Assembly: GCF_029784165.1 (NCBI RefSeq)
Contig: NC_073695.1
Span: 198,908,857-198,972,856 of the forward strand
Length of the DNA stretch: 64,000 nucleotides
Source: Wyeomyia smithii
Taxonomy: Eukaryota > Arthropoda > Insecta > Diptera > Culicidae
Direction of reading: 5' to 3'
The translations under genes were made by a program, and so were the position numbers. Under the pieces are notes generated by a model, which was given only the letters and a program-made list of their open reading frames with translations, was not told the origin of the DNA and ran no database searches. Position 1 is the first letter of the stretch. Each line of letters begins with the position of its first letter. Below, one piece after another: positions 47,959 through 56,545 of this stretch.

Positions 47959-48402
47959 AAGTTTAATAAAGCGGGCAATGTATGTAGTTTCGCAGGAATG
48001 CGAAGATGAACGGGAATAGAAGGTGTGACTAGAATTAGAAAAAATTTTCCCTCGTCCTGACGGGACATAAGTCATTATACATAGTGTGCGTAAAGAGTCC
48101 ACTCTCTCAGTTGACAGAAATAAACTTCCACAGGGCAGTGTGTGCAGTTTCATCGCGGCGTGCTGAGATGCGGTAACAATAGTAGAGGGTGATTCGACAT
48201 TGCATTGGTCTTAGGAAGAGTTACCCTTACCCAGTAGTTTAATTGGCCAAAACACCTTGCCGGAGACAACGGAGATTGCGGGTTCGTGTCCCGTCTGGAC
48301 GAGGGAAATTTTTTTCTAATTCTAGTCACACCTTCTATTCCCGTTCATCTTCGCATTCCCGCGAAACTACATACATTGCCCGCTTTACTAAACTTAAAAT
48401 GT
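47959..48402. mobile_element. Head-to-head pair of tRNA-derived SINE copies
   Basis: Arms 47959-48066 and 48288-48397 are reverse complements at about 95%. The right copy continues upstream into a tRNA-like head (about 48216-48295) with an A box TAGTTTAATTGG at 48235-48246 and a B box GGTTCGTGTCC at 48281-48291, about 35 nt apart. The left copy, on the minus strand, is truncated at the B box. The shared body contains CTAATTCTAGTCACACCTTC and ends AAACTACATACATTGCCCGC. Confidence 0.75.
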
Positions 48403-49244
48403 AAGTCAATATCACAAAAAATGAAATTAGTTCGTAAAGCGACTTTTTGTTGTTTTTCTGGTATCTATCCGCATTCTCTAGAGCAGCATGAATCAAATGA
48501 CTTCACAAACAAATACATACAGGTAATGCAGAAATTCTGAGCCTCGGCAAACAAATGAATTAAACAACTTATATCTTCAAGATTTGTATTCACTGGCCCA
48601 ATGGGCTGTGAAGCTCCCGTCTTATTTGTATAAATTATTGACACACTTCCATATTAATTGATGAGGAAGTTGATGACATAAAAAAGTTAGATATGTCAGC
48701 GAAAATAAGATAGTGAAGTCTACCGCTGAATTTTTCTAACTAATAAATATTGCAATTTTTTTTTTTCTCTTGTACTCTAACTTGTGTCGACGGAAAGCAT
48801 GAGTTAGTTTCCGCTTGCAAATATTCGATCTGAACAGTGTAACCAGAAAACTTATATTTGTTTTTAAAATACAGTCAAATTTCGCTCGTTGGACTATGTT
48901 TAGTTGGGCTACGTTTTAGTTGGGCTCCCGCTCGTTGGGTTATAGCCCAACTAAATAGAAGCCAAACGTTTCTGATAACGTTGAATTTCGTTTGAGGGGT
49001 TTGTGGATGCATTTTAACGCAGAAAGTAGAATTAATTGAAATAAAAACAAATGAAGCTGAGTATAAATGTAAACAAACAATATTTTAATCAATTGTCAGA
49101 GAAACAATATAAGTTTTGTGCCTTAATAATGCAACGTAGAGCTATGCCTATTTTTGAAAGTATTTGAGAACACGTTATTATTGAGCACTCCTTTTTGGCT
49201 TCAAATGTGTGGCTTAAGTAAAACAAATTTCGAATTTGGCCCTA
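48403..49244. other. Interior of the hAT-like element, little recognisable
   Basis: At 48873-48960 an ACAGTCAAATTTCGCTCGTT start followed by TTGGGCT/AGCCCAAC inverted blocks resembles one end of a pogo-type MITE, but I found no second end. The rest is AT-rich without a frame. Confidence 0.35.
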
Positions 49245-49315
49245 TGCTGCGTTTGGCTCAGATTTTGACAGTTCGTTTGGCTCACAACATTCTCTCTATC
49301 TATTTCTCCATCTAA

Positions 49316-49519
49316 AGCCTGTAGTACACTATTTGTCTAATGGTCAAATTTTTGACGTTCTGACATAATGGTCAAATTTATTTGACATCATGGTTGTTGT
49401 TTGCCCGTGTTTGCCTCATGTTAAAATTGGAGAGTGACAAATAATTATCTTCGACCAAATTTTCATCTGTCAAAAAGTGCCAAATATTTGACGCTTGGTC
49501 AAAAAGTGTAATACAGGCT
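49316..49519. mobile_element. Harbinger-like MITE (204 bp)
   Basis: Inverted ends AGCCTGTAGTACACTATTTG and AGCCTGTATTACACTTTTTG, flanked by TAA on both sides (49313-49315 and 49520-49522). It interrupts a diverged copy of the right end of the 18518-19015 element, whose sequence resumes with TTTTGCTA after the MITE. TGACCATT/AATGGTCA-type internal pairing makes it palindromic. Confidence 0.8.
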
Positions 49520-50228
49520 TAAGTTTTGCTAGTGCAAATAGACTTGTGCGATACTTATACTGACAGTGGCAGCTTTTCAGTGGTTCCAGCTCGTATCAAC
49601 TAGCTGGCATCTCCATCCGATTTGCTTTGCTTTATCGCAGCCAACATCGCAGCGGTTCTACGATGCGTGGGCTCCACTGACGCTGACAGACAGCATAACA
49701 TAGCGTATCAAAAGTGGCGGTGATTGAGATGTTAGCCCTTGTAACATGTCAGCTAGCTGGTCCGTATGCATAAAAAAATATCGATACAAATATCGCGGTT
49801 TTCAGTATCGATACGGTCGAGTATCGGACGCTTGTGTATCGATCCAAAAAATCGAAATATCGTCTCAAAAGTATCGATATTTCCGATACCGATACAATAT
49901 CGCCCATTGCTATCGCCGTGATTTAGCTCCGTTATTTTGATTATTTTACCATATCACCGGTTGTTATTTTTAGGCTTTTGTCGTGCTAAAGTGTAGTGTC
50001 TGAGTGCCTGCAATCTGAAGATAGTGAAATTTACTGTGTTTTACTAGTCTACAGTGATTTTTTGCGTTGTAAAATAAGTTGCACCAGCATAATTGTCCGA
50101 CTCTCGTTACACTCTCGAAAGGGTCTAAGCTTTGATTTTGAAAGGCGCGCTGCAGAATCCTACTCTACTTCTTAGAGCGACTCTATCGGTTGTTCTTGTT
50201 TGGTTCTTTATTCGCAAATTGTTTTAGT

Positions 50229-51078
50229 ATGTCTACCGCTTGTGATCATTGTGCTAAACCGGTAAAAGGTGATGAAGAATCCATCTCATGCATGGCTTTT
50301 TGCGACAGAATGATTCATTTAAAATGCACTAGCACGAAATTGAACAAGGCATTTTTGAACATCGTCCATGCAACCCCAAATTTGTTCTGGATGTGCAATG
50401 AGTGCGCTAAACTGATGAAATGTGCGCAATTCAAATCTGCAATCTCTTCGTTTGGTAGTTGCGATTAATTCTATAACAGAGCGTCAGGTAATCGCACAAG
50501 CTGAACTCAAAAACGAATTAGCCAAGCAGGGTCAGCAGATTGTTCAATTGTCGAAACGAATCGCATCTCTCCCTGCAAACATCGGACCCGGTGACTACAG
50601 TCGTCCACCACCTCAGAAACGGCGTCGTGACGAAGGTTCACCTATCATTAAACCACTCATTGGAGGTACCAGAGCGGTAAGTGATGGCAATGTTTCGACC
50701 GAGATCCTGACCGTTCCGGAGCCAGCTGAGCAGTTTTGGTTATATCTCTCACGTATTCACCCCAGTGTCAAACCGGAATCAATCGAAAAATTGGTTAAAG
50801 ACAGTTTGAAATGTCATGGTCCTGTAAAAGTAGTACCACTGGTGAAAAAAGGGGCTGATATAAGCAAAATGAGCTTTATCTCATACAAAACTGGGATGGA
50901 TCCAACCTTCAAAGAAATCGCGCTTCGCTCCGATACCTGGCCGAAAGGAATTTTGTTTCGTGAATTTGAGGACGATTCCAAAAACGCTTGGATACCTCGC
51001 TTGAATACACCTTCCATCACGGTGCTGCCCGTTCCGGGGTCTCACCTGCCTTCAACACCCTTATCCGGAATTTGTTAA
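50229..51078 (+). pseudogene. LINE ORF1 with PHD-type zinc finger, frameshifted
   Basis: The ATG at 50229 opens a frame with a Cys/His-rich finger (CDHCAKPVKGDEESISC, later HLKC and CNEC) typical of the PHD/ESA-like domain of some LINE ORF1 proteins. It breaks near 50455, where the frame shifts; the downstream frame (to 51078) has a helical segment (QAELKNELAKQGQQI), a basic KRRRDEG patch and an RRM-like or ORF1 C-terminal region around FWLYLSRIHP. Beyond 51078 the sequence up to 51390 is scrambled relative to an expected ORF1 end and endonuclease start. Confidence 0.75.
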
Positions 51079-51395
51079 TCCAGGATTCGCCAGAACGCAT
51101 TGCCTGTCGCACCATGGGAGACTCCAACCCGCTCGATCCAGTCCCGCAGTTTATACTTCGACGAAATTATGCTTCCCGCCATCAGAGTCGTTCTGGCGCT
51201 GCGCTCGAGTTTGAGGAAGGGGCCTCCCAACTTTTATCCTCAGGCAAGTATACGATTCTTAGCAACTCTTCCATACCTAATCAGCTTCCGTGTTCCAGTT
51301 TACCACCTGCCGACTTTTCACCCGACATTGCACTACCTACTAGCGGAACACTGGGATGCACTAGCTCACTTACTATGGAAGTTACTATGGAGTAA

Positions 51396-53837
51396 CGGTG
51401 CTCAAATGATCTATCGTTTCTATTTGGAGACTACAATCACCCGGGCGTAATTTGGAAACGTGGGAGCGATGGCATTCCTTCAATTGATCTGATTCATTCA
51501 CGGATATCTGTTGCCTGTTCCGCTTTGGTAGACGGGTTTAGTTTGAACAACCTGACCCAAGTGAACCACGCTACTAACGACTACGATCGTTTACTAGATC
51601 TGGTGCTAGTAAATGACGCCACTTCATGTGAACTCACTGACGCGAGTGAGTCCTTACTTGATACGAATCACCCTGCATTAGATATAACGATAGAAGTAAC
51701 TGCACCCGTACAATTTGAGGACATTGGTGACGTTCCATGTCTTGATTTTTGTAGAGCTGATTTTGAGTCGTTAAGTATTGCTTTCTTTCGCATCGATTGG
51801 CAATTCTTGGAATCCTCCCCACCTATAAATGATGCTGTTGAGTACTTTAACTGTGCTATCAACTCAGCAATCTACCGTATTGTTCCTCCGCGAAGACCTC
51901 TAAGAAAACACGCTTGGTCTAATCCTCGTCTTCGGCATCTCAAGAAACAGCGTTCCACGGCGTTGCGACATTATTGTAAAGCGCGTTGTCCAATTTCGAA
52001 GCATCGATTCAATGAAATCAGCAAGTTATACAGAAAATATAACCGCCTTCTTTACAAACGGTACACCTCCAGGATGCAGGGTAACCTCAGACGGAATCCA
52101 CGATTATTTTGGTCGTTCGTGAATTCTAAGCGTAAAGAAGATGGTTCACCAGTAGATATGTTTCTTGGTGATTGTCACGGCAGCACATTGCTTGAAAAAT
52201 GTACTCTATTTGCCCGTAGCTTCCAGCACAATTTTCATGAGCATACTGCTTCCGACGCCCAGGTTGATACTGCTTTAAGTTACCTTCCTAGAGATGTTAT
52301 TGATTTCAATCTGCTTGAAATAACAAGCCGTCACATTACTACTGCCATTGATAAACTGAAATCATCCTTCGCTGTTGGCCCTGATGGAATTCCGTCATGC
52401 GTTCTGAAACGATGTGCCTCTGTCCTTATTCATCCGCTATGCCTGCTGTTCAATTTATCTCTTCGACAACGCGTGTTTCCCTCCAGTTGGAAATCCTCCA
52501 TTATGTTTCCCGTGTATAAGAAAGGTGATAGACGTGACGTGAAAAACTACAGAGGCATCACATCTCTCTGCGCATGCTCTAAGGTAATAGAAATAATCGT
52601 AAACGACGCCCTATTCGACAGCTGCAAACATTACATCACGTCGGACCAACATGGTTTTTACCCGAAACGCTCTATTACGACTAATTTAGCCGAATTCTCT
52701 TCAACTTGCTTGAGAAATATGAGTAACGGTGCTCAAATAGATGAAGTATACACCGATCTGAAAGCGGCGTTCGATCGAGTAGACCACAGGATACTTTTGG
52801 CTAAACTTGGAAAACTTGGAGTTTCATCTATTCGCGTGCAATGGCTTGGTTCCTACTTAATGAATCGAACACTCTGTGTGAAGATAGGAAGTGAGTTTTC
52901 TGCACAGTTCACGAATGTCTCTGGAGTCCCGCAGGGTAGCAACCTAGGACCGCTACTCTTCATGGTATTCATCAATGACATTTCTTTGTTACTTCCGGAA
53001 GGTTGCCGTAAATTGTACGCCGATGATGTAAAACTCTTTAAAGTCGTGAGAAATTGTGCGGACTGCGTTGAGCTCCAGCAAGTGGTGAATATTTTCAGCC
53101 TATGGTGCTCTAGAAACCTTCTTTCTGTAAGCGTTAAGAAATGTAGTGTCATCTCCTTCTATCGGACAAGGAAGCCAATCTTATTTGATTATACTATGTC
53201 CGGTCAGCCTCTATCTAGAGTGACACAAATTCGAGACCTAGGAGTTATTTTGGATACTGCGCTATCTTTCAAAATGCACTACAACGAGATCATCGCTAAA
53301 GCTAATCGACAACTCGGATTCATGTTTAAGATAGCCAACGAGTTTCGTGATCCGTTTTGTCTCAGATCGCTGTATTTCTCTCTAGTGCGGTCTATCTTAG
53401 AATTCTGCTCCGTTGTATGGTGTCCATTCCACAACTCCTGGATTGCCAGAATTGAATCCGTGCAACGTAAATTTGTACGATATGCGCTGAGGTTCCTCCC
53501 TTGGCGCAATTCCTCAAATCTGCCAGCCTACACTGATCGCTGTCGGCTTTTAGGAATGCAAACTCTTGAGCAGAGACGATTCGAGGCGCAAGCTGTATTC
53601 ATTGGTAAAGTTCTTTCAAATGAAATCGACGCCCCGGAAATCCTCGGCCACCTGGATATATATGCCCCTGAACGATCTCTCAGACCAAGATCCCTGTTGA
53701 ACCTGCCTCAACGCAACGCACAATATGGTCAATTCGACCCAATACGCTTTATGTCGGCCAGCTTTAACACAGTAGCAGATGCGTTCGATTTTAATATAAC
53801 TGGCACAGCTTTTAAAAATAGAATTCGCGTTAGGTAA
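51396..53837 (+). CDS. LINE ORF2: truncated endonuclease plus reverse transcriptase
   Basis: The frame is open from 51396 to the stop at 53837 with no initiator Met at its start, because the first part of the endonuclease is lost. Endonuclease remnants are FGDYNHPGVIW (51423) and YDRLLDLVLVND (51580). RT blocks are AVGPDGIPSCVLK, YRGITSLCACSKVIE, DQHGFYPKRS, YTDLKAAFDRVDH, GVPQGSNLGPLLF and the catalytic YADDVKLF near 53018. A typical Jockey-superfamily thumb and tail follow. About 800 codons are open without a stop, so the insertion is fairly young, but the enzyme lacks half its endonuclease. Confidence 0.88.
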   Translation, partial: RCSNDLSFLFGDYNHPGVIWKRGSDGIPSIDLIHSRISVACSALVDGFSLNNLTQVNHATNDYDRLLDLVLVNDATSCELTDASESLLDTNHPALDITIEVTAPVQFEDIGDVPCLDFCRADFESLSIAFFRIDWQFLESSPPINDAVEYFNCAINSAIYRIVPPRRPLRKHAWSNPRLRHLKKQRSTALRHYCKARCPISKHRFNEISKLYRKYNRLLYKRYTSRMQGNLRRNPRLFWSFVNSKRKEDGSPVDMFLGDCHGSTLLEKCTLFARSFQHNFHEHTASDAQVDTALSYLPRDVIDFNLLEITSRHITTAIDKLKSSFAVGPDGIPSCVLKRCASVLIHPLCLLFNLSLRQRVFPSSWKSSIMFPVYKKGDRRDVKNYRGITSLCACSKVIEIIVNDALFDSCKHYITSDQHGFYPKRSITTNLAEFSSTCLRNMSNGAQIDEVYTDLKAAFDRVDHRILLAKLGKLGVSSIRVQWLGSYLMNRTLCVKIGSEFSAQFTNVSGVPQGSNLGPLLFMVFINDISLLLPEGCRKLYADDVKLFKVVRNCADCVELQQVVNIFSLWCSRNLLSVSVKKCSVISFYRTRKPILFDYTMSGQPLSRVTQIRDLGVILDTALSFKMHYNEIIAKANRQLGFMFKIANEFRDPFCLRSLYFSLVRSILEFCSVVWCPFHNSWIARIESVQRKFVRYALRFLPWRNSSNLPAYTDRCRLLGMQTLEQRRFEAQAVFIGKVLSNEIDAPEILGHLDIYAPERSLRPRSLLNLPQRNAQYGQFDPIRFMSASFNTVADAFDFNITGTAFKNRIRVR

Positions 53838-53933
53838 CCTTTTGTGATAGTTTATTGACATTAGTATTAAGTTTTTCATTAAGACACACACTCTGTCAGA
53901 TGGATTTTAATAAATTATAACAATTATTATTCA

Positions 53934-54693
53934 AATTTTCCTCGATCGTAGAACGATATCTATCCCAATTAGTCTTGTGATAATTTAACACAGATCTAGT
54001 GGGATTTAAAATAGTTTCATGGGAAATAGAAAATGTTATGGGAAAATGATCAGAATCAAAGTCAGCATGAGTTAATAAATCACTGCATGAATGGCTTTGA
54101 TTTGATAGTACCAAATCAATTGTAGATGGATTCCTAATAGAAGAATAACATGTAGGACCATTTGGAAATAAAACTGAATAAAATCCAGCCGAGCAATCAT
54201 TAAACAATATTTTTCCATTGGAATTGCTTTGAGCATTATTCCAAGATCGATTTTTCGCATTAAAATCACCGATGATTAAAAATTTAGATTTATTTCTTGT
54301 GAGTTTTTGCAAATCTCCCTTGAAATAATTTTTTTGCTCACCAGTGCATTGAAAAGGCAAATACACTGCGGCTATAAATAAAATGCCAATACTTGTTTCA
54401 ATTTCAATTCCTAAACTCTCGATAACTTTGGTTTCAAGATGGGGTAAAACACGATGTTTTATTTGACGGTGGATAACTATTGCAACTCCACCACCGGCAA
54501 CATCAATTCTATCAAACCTATGAACTATAAAATTTGGGTTCTTTTTTAGTTTAATATTTGGCTTTAAAAGCGTTTCAGTCACAACTGCAATATGCACATC
54601 GTGGACTGTTAAAAAATTGAAAAATTCATCCTCTTTCGCTTTTAAAGAGCGAGCATTCCAATTTAGAAAATTTACAGCATTATTTAAAATCAT
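53934..54693 (-). CDS. ORF2 N-terminal part: AP-type endonuclease (Juan-like)
   Basis: Apurinic-type endonuclease that nicks the target before reverse transcription. Motifs are FLNWNARSLKAKEDE at the N-terminus, VVTETLL (catalytic Glu), AAVYLPFQC, IIGDFNAKNRSWNN, IDLVLSN and a terminal SDHFPI (catalytic His). About 253 codons are Juan sequence; the open frame then runs on for 12 codons into the nested LINE to a stop at 53896. The rest of this ORF is at 43976-45787. Confidence 0.9.
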
Positions 54694-54816
54694 TGCTGAA
54701 TTTCAATTTCATAACAATATTAGTTGTAATATACCTTCTTGAACAGCCTCGTACATCGAGTTACAGTTCAACAAAACGGACATTGGCTGCAGCATGGATT
54801 GTTGCAGGTATTCAAT

Positions 54817-55974
54817 CTACTCGGGAGTTGGATAACCCAAATCGATACTGGCTGATTTTTCAGCACCAAACACGAATGGTTTGTTACTGTTTGAATTTGA
54901 AATATTACCTGAAAGGACACTGGCATAAGAACAGCCTGGTGTTGCCTGAACAGGATTATTTTTCTGAAATTTGTTATCTGAATTTAAATTATTACCTACA
55001 GACACTCCTGCTAATGAAAGTGCTGGTGATGCCTGAACAGTATTGAAAGTCTTTTGATTACCCACATTGACAACAGGTTGTTCAGAATTCCTACGTTGTC
55101 TAGAAGCAATAATTTTTGACCTTACAGGACAATTAAAGAAATTAGATTTGTGATTTCCCCCACAATTTACACATTTGAAACTGTTAGTGATCTCTTTCAC
55201 GGGGCAGATATCTTTCGTGTGACTAGTGTCACCACAAATCATACATTTTGCAGCCATATGACAGTTTCGAGTTCCATGAACATAGGCTTGACAATTCCGA
55301 CATTGCGTAAGATTATGGATTCCTCCATGTCTCTTGAAATTTTCCCACTTTATTCGCACGTTGAATAAAACACGTGCTTTTTCTAAACATTTTAAATTAT
55401 GTTCTTTGGTACGATCAAAATGTACTAAGTAATTTTCCTGGTGTATTCCAGTTTGAAAAATTTTGGCATTTGCCTTTCGTCTCATCAAAATTACTTGGTT
55501 GGGGGCAAAACCAAGTGATTCTGACAAACAATCTTTGATTTCATCAATACTTTGATGATTTGAGAGACCTTTCAACACAGCCTTAAACGGTCTCTCGCTT
55601 TTGGCATCAAAAGAGTAAAATTTATACATCTTTACAGTCAAATACTGTAAAAGATGTTTATGGCCATCAAAAGATTCGGCCAAAATACGGATTTCGCCTT
55701 GGCGACCAATTTGAAAATTAACTTTCACATTCGATAGAAATGATGAAAGTTCTGATCGAAATGCTTTAAAGTTTGCTACAAATACCACAATAGGTGGAGC
55801 TTTAACCTTCTTCATAACGGCTTTATGCTCAGTATGAGAAGTTTGGAATTCTAGATCCCCAACAGAAGAAAGAATATCATACCTGTTAGTTGAAATTTCA
55901 GTGTCACTTGGAGGAGATGCCTCACGTTTCCTTGAAGCCGCATCAAAGCGAGCTTTTTTATTTTTTCCAGGCAT
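54817..55974 (-). CDS. Juan-like ORF1, gag-like nucleic-acid binding protein
   Basis: 385 codons, intact. The Lys/Arg-rich N-terminus (PGKNKKARFDAASRKRE) is followed by a conserved Jockey ORF1 core. Three zinc knuckles follow near residues 225-285: CRNCQAYVHGTRNC, CMICGDTSHTKDIC and CVNCGGNHKSNFFNC. The C-terminus is Ser/Asn-rich. It would bind element RNA in the cytoplasmic or nuclear RNP. The stop is 124 nt before the ORF2 ATG at 54693. Intactness, with one stop in ORF2, suggests a relatively recent insertion. Confidence 0.9.
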   Translation of the reverse strand: MPGKNKKARFDAASRKREASPPSDTEISTNRYDILSSVGDLEFQTSHTEHKAVMKKVKAPPIVVFVANFKAFRSELSSFLSNVKVNFQIGRQGEIRILAESFDGHKHLLQYLTVKMYKFYSFDAKSERPFKAVLKGLSNHQSIDEIKDCLSESLGFAPNQVILMRRKANAKIFQTGIHQENYLVHFDRTKEHNLKCLEKARVLFNVRIKWENFKRHGGIHNLTQCRNCQAYVHGTRNCHMAAKCMICGDTSHTKDICPVKEITNSFKCVNCGGNHKSNFFNCPVRSKIIASRQRRNSEQPVVNVGNQKTFNTVQASPALSLAGVSVGNNLNSDNKFQKNNPVQATPGCSYASVLSGNISNSNSNKPFVFGAEKSASIDLGYPTPE

Positions 55975-56545
55975 AACTGGACAACTTCACTACACATTCA
56001 CTTAACTATAGAATTTAATTAGAAATATCTCAAACCAAATTTATTCACTAAACACTCGTTAACTTTAAAAACAAATTTATTACTTTGTCTTTCAACAGGT
56101 AGTCTTTTTAAAAGATTGCCTGTTGAAAGCGAAAAACAAAATTTTAATATCTCTCGGTAGTCTAAGACTTAGCCTCGAGCTGTTGGTAAAATGCGACCGT
56201 ACTGTAGGACAGTTCAAGTCGATCTGACGTAATATGAACTCGATTTAATCATATAAGTATTGGCTAACGAACAACTACAATCATCGTTTAAGATGAAGCA
56301 GGTAAAAGGTTCTATGTTATATGTCTTCATAATATTATTACAAAAGGAAACATTGAAGTTCGTCTAATAGAACATTTAGCGAAGAAAATTACAATTCGGC
56401 AAAATAAAAAATTAAAAAAATCCACCTTATTGAAATTGTTATTGTGATATTTTTAAACAGCACTGCATGTTTTTCTGAAACGCTTTTATAAGAAACTGTA
56501 GAAAGCCAAAGTATCTTATATCACTAGACTGTAAAATGAAGTTGT

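Larger units (their letters stand above)
45853..49912. mobile_element. 4-kb hAT-like element with GTATCGATAC-rich ends
   Basis: Inverted ends TAGCATTGGGCGATA and TAGCAATGGGCGATA are flanked by exact TCGCCGTG at 45845-45852 and 49913-49920. The 8-bp duplication and TAG terminus fit hAT. About 110 bp inside each end are filled with GTATCGATAC palindromes and variants. No transposase remains. The interior holds CCGGGAAA-repeat sequence (46018-46125, 47290-47355), a Lys-rich relic (47065-47210), a SINE pair (47959-48402), part of another hAT-like MITE (49245-49530) and a Harbinger-like MITE (49316-49519). Confidence 0.85.
45796..53925 (+). mobile_element. Second LINE (Jockey superfamily, PHD-type ORF1) nested in Juan-like element
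   Basis: Inserted into Juan ORF2 with flanks ATTATTCA at 45788-45795 and 53926-53933, in the opposite orientation. Its 5' UTR (from the T-rich start through GGCAACGCTG) is broken at 45853 by a hAT-like element and resumes at 49921. ORF1 is at 50229-51078 and ORF2 at 51396-53837, with a short 3' UTR. The N-terminal half of the endonuclease and part of ORF1 are missing. Net length is about 4.06 kb. The RT motifs (YADDVKLF) and PHD-bearing ORF1 suggest the CR1-like branch of the Jockey superfamily; the clade is not settled. Confidence 0.85.
43632..56227 (-). mobile_element. Juan-like (Jockey clade) retrotransposon split by nested insertions
   Basis: The outer ends are bounded by identical 14-bp repeats CGTAATATGAACTC at 43618-43631 and 56228-56241. 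At the 3' end (low coordinates) the minus strand finishes TATAAAAAAAA next to a C run. From 5' to 3' on the minus strand: 5' UTR (56227-55975), ORF1 (55974-54817), ORF2 endonuclease (54693-53934), then 8.1 kb of foreign DNA, then ORF2 RT (45787-43976) and 3' UTR. The split target ATTATTCA is present on both sides of the foreign DNA; deleting the insert and one copy rejoins ORF2 in frame. Net size is about 4.46 kb, normal for Juan-type elements. One in-frame TAG at 45476-45478 replaces a Trp codon. Confidence 0.9.

Noticed and set aside
48235..48295. Possible tRNA gene
   Set aside because: A and B boxes are present but no complete cloverleaf is formed and the sequence continues into a SINE body.
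43976..55974. Two independent Juan-like insertions instead of one split element
   Set aside because: The 14-bp outer duplication, the 8-bp inner duplication and the in-frame rejoining favour one interrupted element.
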